From positions 265,535 to 329,534 of the forward strand of contig NZ_CANKXW010000005.1 of NCBI RefSeq assembly GCF_947487805.1: DNA of 64,000 nucleotides, written 5' to 3'. Shown piece by piece: positions 62,675 to 64,000 of this stretch (position 1 is its first letter; every line of letters starts with the position of its first letter). The notes under the pieces are model-generated. The model searched no databases. It was not told the origin of the DNA and saw only the letters and a program-made list of their open reading frames with translations. The stretch is from an uncultured Tateyamaria sp. (lineage in GTDB: Bacteria; Pseudomonadota; Alphaproteobacteria; Rhodobacterales; Rhodobacteraceae). The position numbers and the translations under genes were made by a program.

Positions 62675-63769
62675 ATGACACTACCCGCAACGATGAATGC
62701 CTTCGTGCTCAAGCGCCACGGCGGCATGGATGCCATTGAGTTTGAGCCCGCTTGGCCGGTGCCCGAGATCGGCGCCGATGATGTCCTGATCAAAGTCGGA
62801 GCCTGCGGGTTGAACAACACGGACGTGAACACCCGCTCCGGGTGGTATTCGAAATCCGTGAGTGCCGCGACCAGCGGCGATGGCTATTCCGATGTGGGTG
62901 AGGACGACCCGGCATGGGGTGGCGCGCCGGTTCAGTTCCCGCGTATTCAGGGCGCTGATGCGGTGGGCAAAGTGGTCGCCGTGGGCGCCAACGCTGATGC
63001 GGATCTGATCGGCCAGCGGGTCATCGTGGATTGCTGGTTGCGCGATTGGTCCGATCCGATGAACCGAGACAAGACCGGCTATTTCGGCAGCGAACGCGAC
63101 GGCGGCTTTGCACAATACACAACCGCCGACCGGCGCAATGTTGCCGTGATCGATAGCGACATGTCGGATGCCGAACTGGCCACGTTTTCCTGTTCCTATT
63201 CCACAGCCGAGGGCATGCTGGTCCGTGCGAACGTGACGGCGGAGGATACCGTTCTCGTCACCGGCGCGTCCGGCGGGGTCGGATCCGCCTTGATCCAATT
63301 GGCCAAACGACGCGGCGCGACGGTCATCGGCATGGCGTCCGAGGCCAAGCACGGCCAGATGGCGGAGCTCGGTGCAGACGCCCTGTTGCCACGCGCGCCG
63401 GAGGATCTCGGTGCGGCGCTACGCGCGGCGATTGGCCGGGACACGGTCAGCGTCGTGGCCGACATCGTGGGCGGCCCATATTTTCCGACCATGATCGACG
63501 TGCTGGCGCGCGGAGGGCGATACACATGTTCCGGTGCGATTGCGGGGCCAATGGTCGAACTTGATCTGCGCACGCTCTACCTGCGGGATCTGACGTTCAC
63601 CGGATCGACCGTCATCCCACCCCACGTGTTTCAGGATCTTGTCGGCTACATCTCTGCGGGTGACGTCCGCCCCCTCGTCGCCGCAACCTATCCGCTCGCA
63701 GATCTGCGCGCGGCACAGCAGGCATTTATCGACAAGGCGCATGTGGGCAACATCGTCGTCATTCCCTGA
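62675..63769 (+). CDS. Medium-chain alcohol dehydrogenase family (quinone reductase-like)
   Basis: 364 residues. The GroES-like half has DVLIKVGACGLNNTDVNTRSG and a G-x-D-A-V-G-K segment, and the Rossmann part VLVTGASGGVGSALIQLAKRRGATVIG. The catalytic zinc site is incomplete: there is no Cys/His pair at the usual place (ACGLNNTD in place of CGxCxxD), so it is a zinc-independent, NADPH:quinone reductase-like member. SD AAAGGA precedes ATG. Divergent from the CMD gene; substrate unknown. Confidence 0.85.
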   Translation: MTLPATMNAFVLKRHGGMDAIEFEPAWPVPEIGADDVLIKVGACGLNNTDVNTRSGWYSKSVSAATSGDGYSDVGEDDPAWGGAPVQFPRIQGADAVGKVVAVGANADADLIGQRVIVDCWLRDWSDPMNRDKTGYFGSERDGGFAQYTTADRRNVAVIDSDMSDAELATFSCSYSTAEGMLVRANVTAEDTVLVTGASGGVGSALIQLAKRRGATVIGMASEAKHGQMAELGADALLPRAPEDLGAALRAAIGRDTVSVVADIVGGPYFPTMIDVLARGGRYTCSGAIAGPMVELDLRTLYLRDLTFTGSTVIPPHVFQDLVGYISAGDVRPLVAATYPLADLRAAQQAFIDKAHVGNIVVIP

Positions 63770-63903
63770 GGATGCGCACGAATCGCGGGAAAAGCCGATC
63801 AGCCCACATCCCTGATACCCATGCATGACTTGGCAGAGCGGTGTTGCCGCGCTAGCCTCTGACCCAAGCGGGCCAGAAGGTCCCGCACCAAGGGAGAAAC
63901 ATC

Positions 63904-64000
63904 ATGAATAAATTTGCCGTTGGCGGCGTTGCCGGTCTCGTTTCGTTGAGCTTTGCGCTTGAGGCTTCAGCGACGGAGTGGAATGTGTCTGTTTGGGGCA
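63904..64000 (+). CDS. Exported protein start, probably TRAP-transporter substrate-binding protein
   Basis: Only the first 32 codons are present, up to the window edge. SD AAGGGAGA precedes ATG. A signal peptide MNKFAVGGVAGLVSLSFALEASA is followed by TEWNVSVWG, the opening I recall from Roseobacter TRAP dicarboxylate-type binding proteins (DctP family). Transport genes would be expected beyond the edge. The assignment is tentative because so little is visible. Confidence 0.5.
   Translation, partial: MNKFAVGGVAGLVSLSFALEASATEWNVSVWG

Overview
The window reads as chromosomal DNA from a GC-rich alphaproteobacterium of the Rhodobacterales (Roseobacter group). The clues are a SAM-II riboswitch before metZ, a glyQ / VOC protein / DUF6446-type protein / glyS / PPDK-like cluster, DUF1127, DUF992 and DUF2244 small proteins, several RTX and Hint-domain exoproteins, and what looks like the start of a TRAP-transporter binding protein at the right edge. 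No phage, transposon, integrase, CRISPR array or replication origin was seen. Most of the window is ordinary core metabolism, and the unusual material lies in fusions, regulatory DNA and exoproteins.

Region by region: 1-4529 has the end of ftsY, a DMT transporter, yciB, and a minus-strand group (cyclic-nucleotide-binding membrane protein, glutathione S-transferase, lipase-like hydrolase). 4651-7695 has a SAM-II riboswitch, a leader ORF and an intrinsic terminator controlling metZ, then folE2 and a DUF1127 protein. 7790-13000 has trkH translationally coupled to a ThDP enzyme, a small secreted protein and an apparently inactive trypsin-like protein. 13145-19686 is the glycyl-tRNA synthetase operon plus a PPDK-like protein. 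19836-24388 has a SleB-type wall hydrolase, folB (fused to an amino-acid-kinase-like domain), folP and glmM. 24385-33567 has small regulators and metabolic genes: ArsR units, ilvC divergent from a tandem Lrp pair, a class V aminotransferase, a UbiH-like hydroxylase, a HAD phosphatase and a GntR regulator. 33564-40633 has a glycosyltransferase with an N-terminal MshEN (c-di-GMP-binding type) domain under a consensus CtrA box, then carA, yqeY, DUF2244, a peptidoglycan-binding protein and ctaD.

41011-53219 is the accessory stretch: an RTX/PA14/Hint exoprotein, lipB, a membrane LytTR regulator, DUF2306, a DsbA-family oxidoreductase, a second peptidoglycan-binding paralogue, tRNA-Leu(GAG), and a 1623-residue RTX protein. 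The last carries a domain strongly resembling the integrin beta I-like (VWA) domain, with MIDAS and ADMIDAS residues in place; this is the most striking item in the window. 53333-64000 has a DJ-1/PfpI protein divergent from a LysR regulator, an alpha-methylacyl-CoA racemase-like protein coupled to an FAD hydroxylase, an AraC regulator, a DUF992 protein, adk with acs, a CMD-family protein divergent from a zinc-type dehydrogenase, and the first 32 codons of a binding protein.

Functional links that can be read: folate synthesis (folE2, folB, folP), surface and exopolysaccharide functions (c-di-GMP-type glycosyltransferase, RTX adhesins, wall hydrolase, peptidoglycan-binding proteins), and tight packing. 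Six convergent gene pairs share exactly four bases of interlocking stop codons. All product names rest on reading the translated sequence by eye, with no database search behind them.
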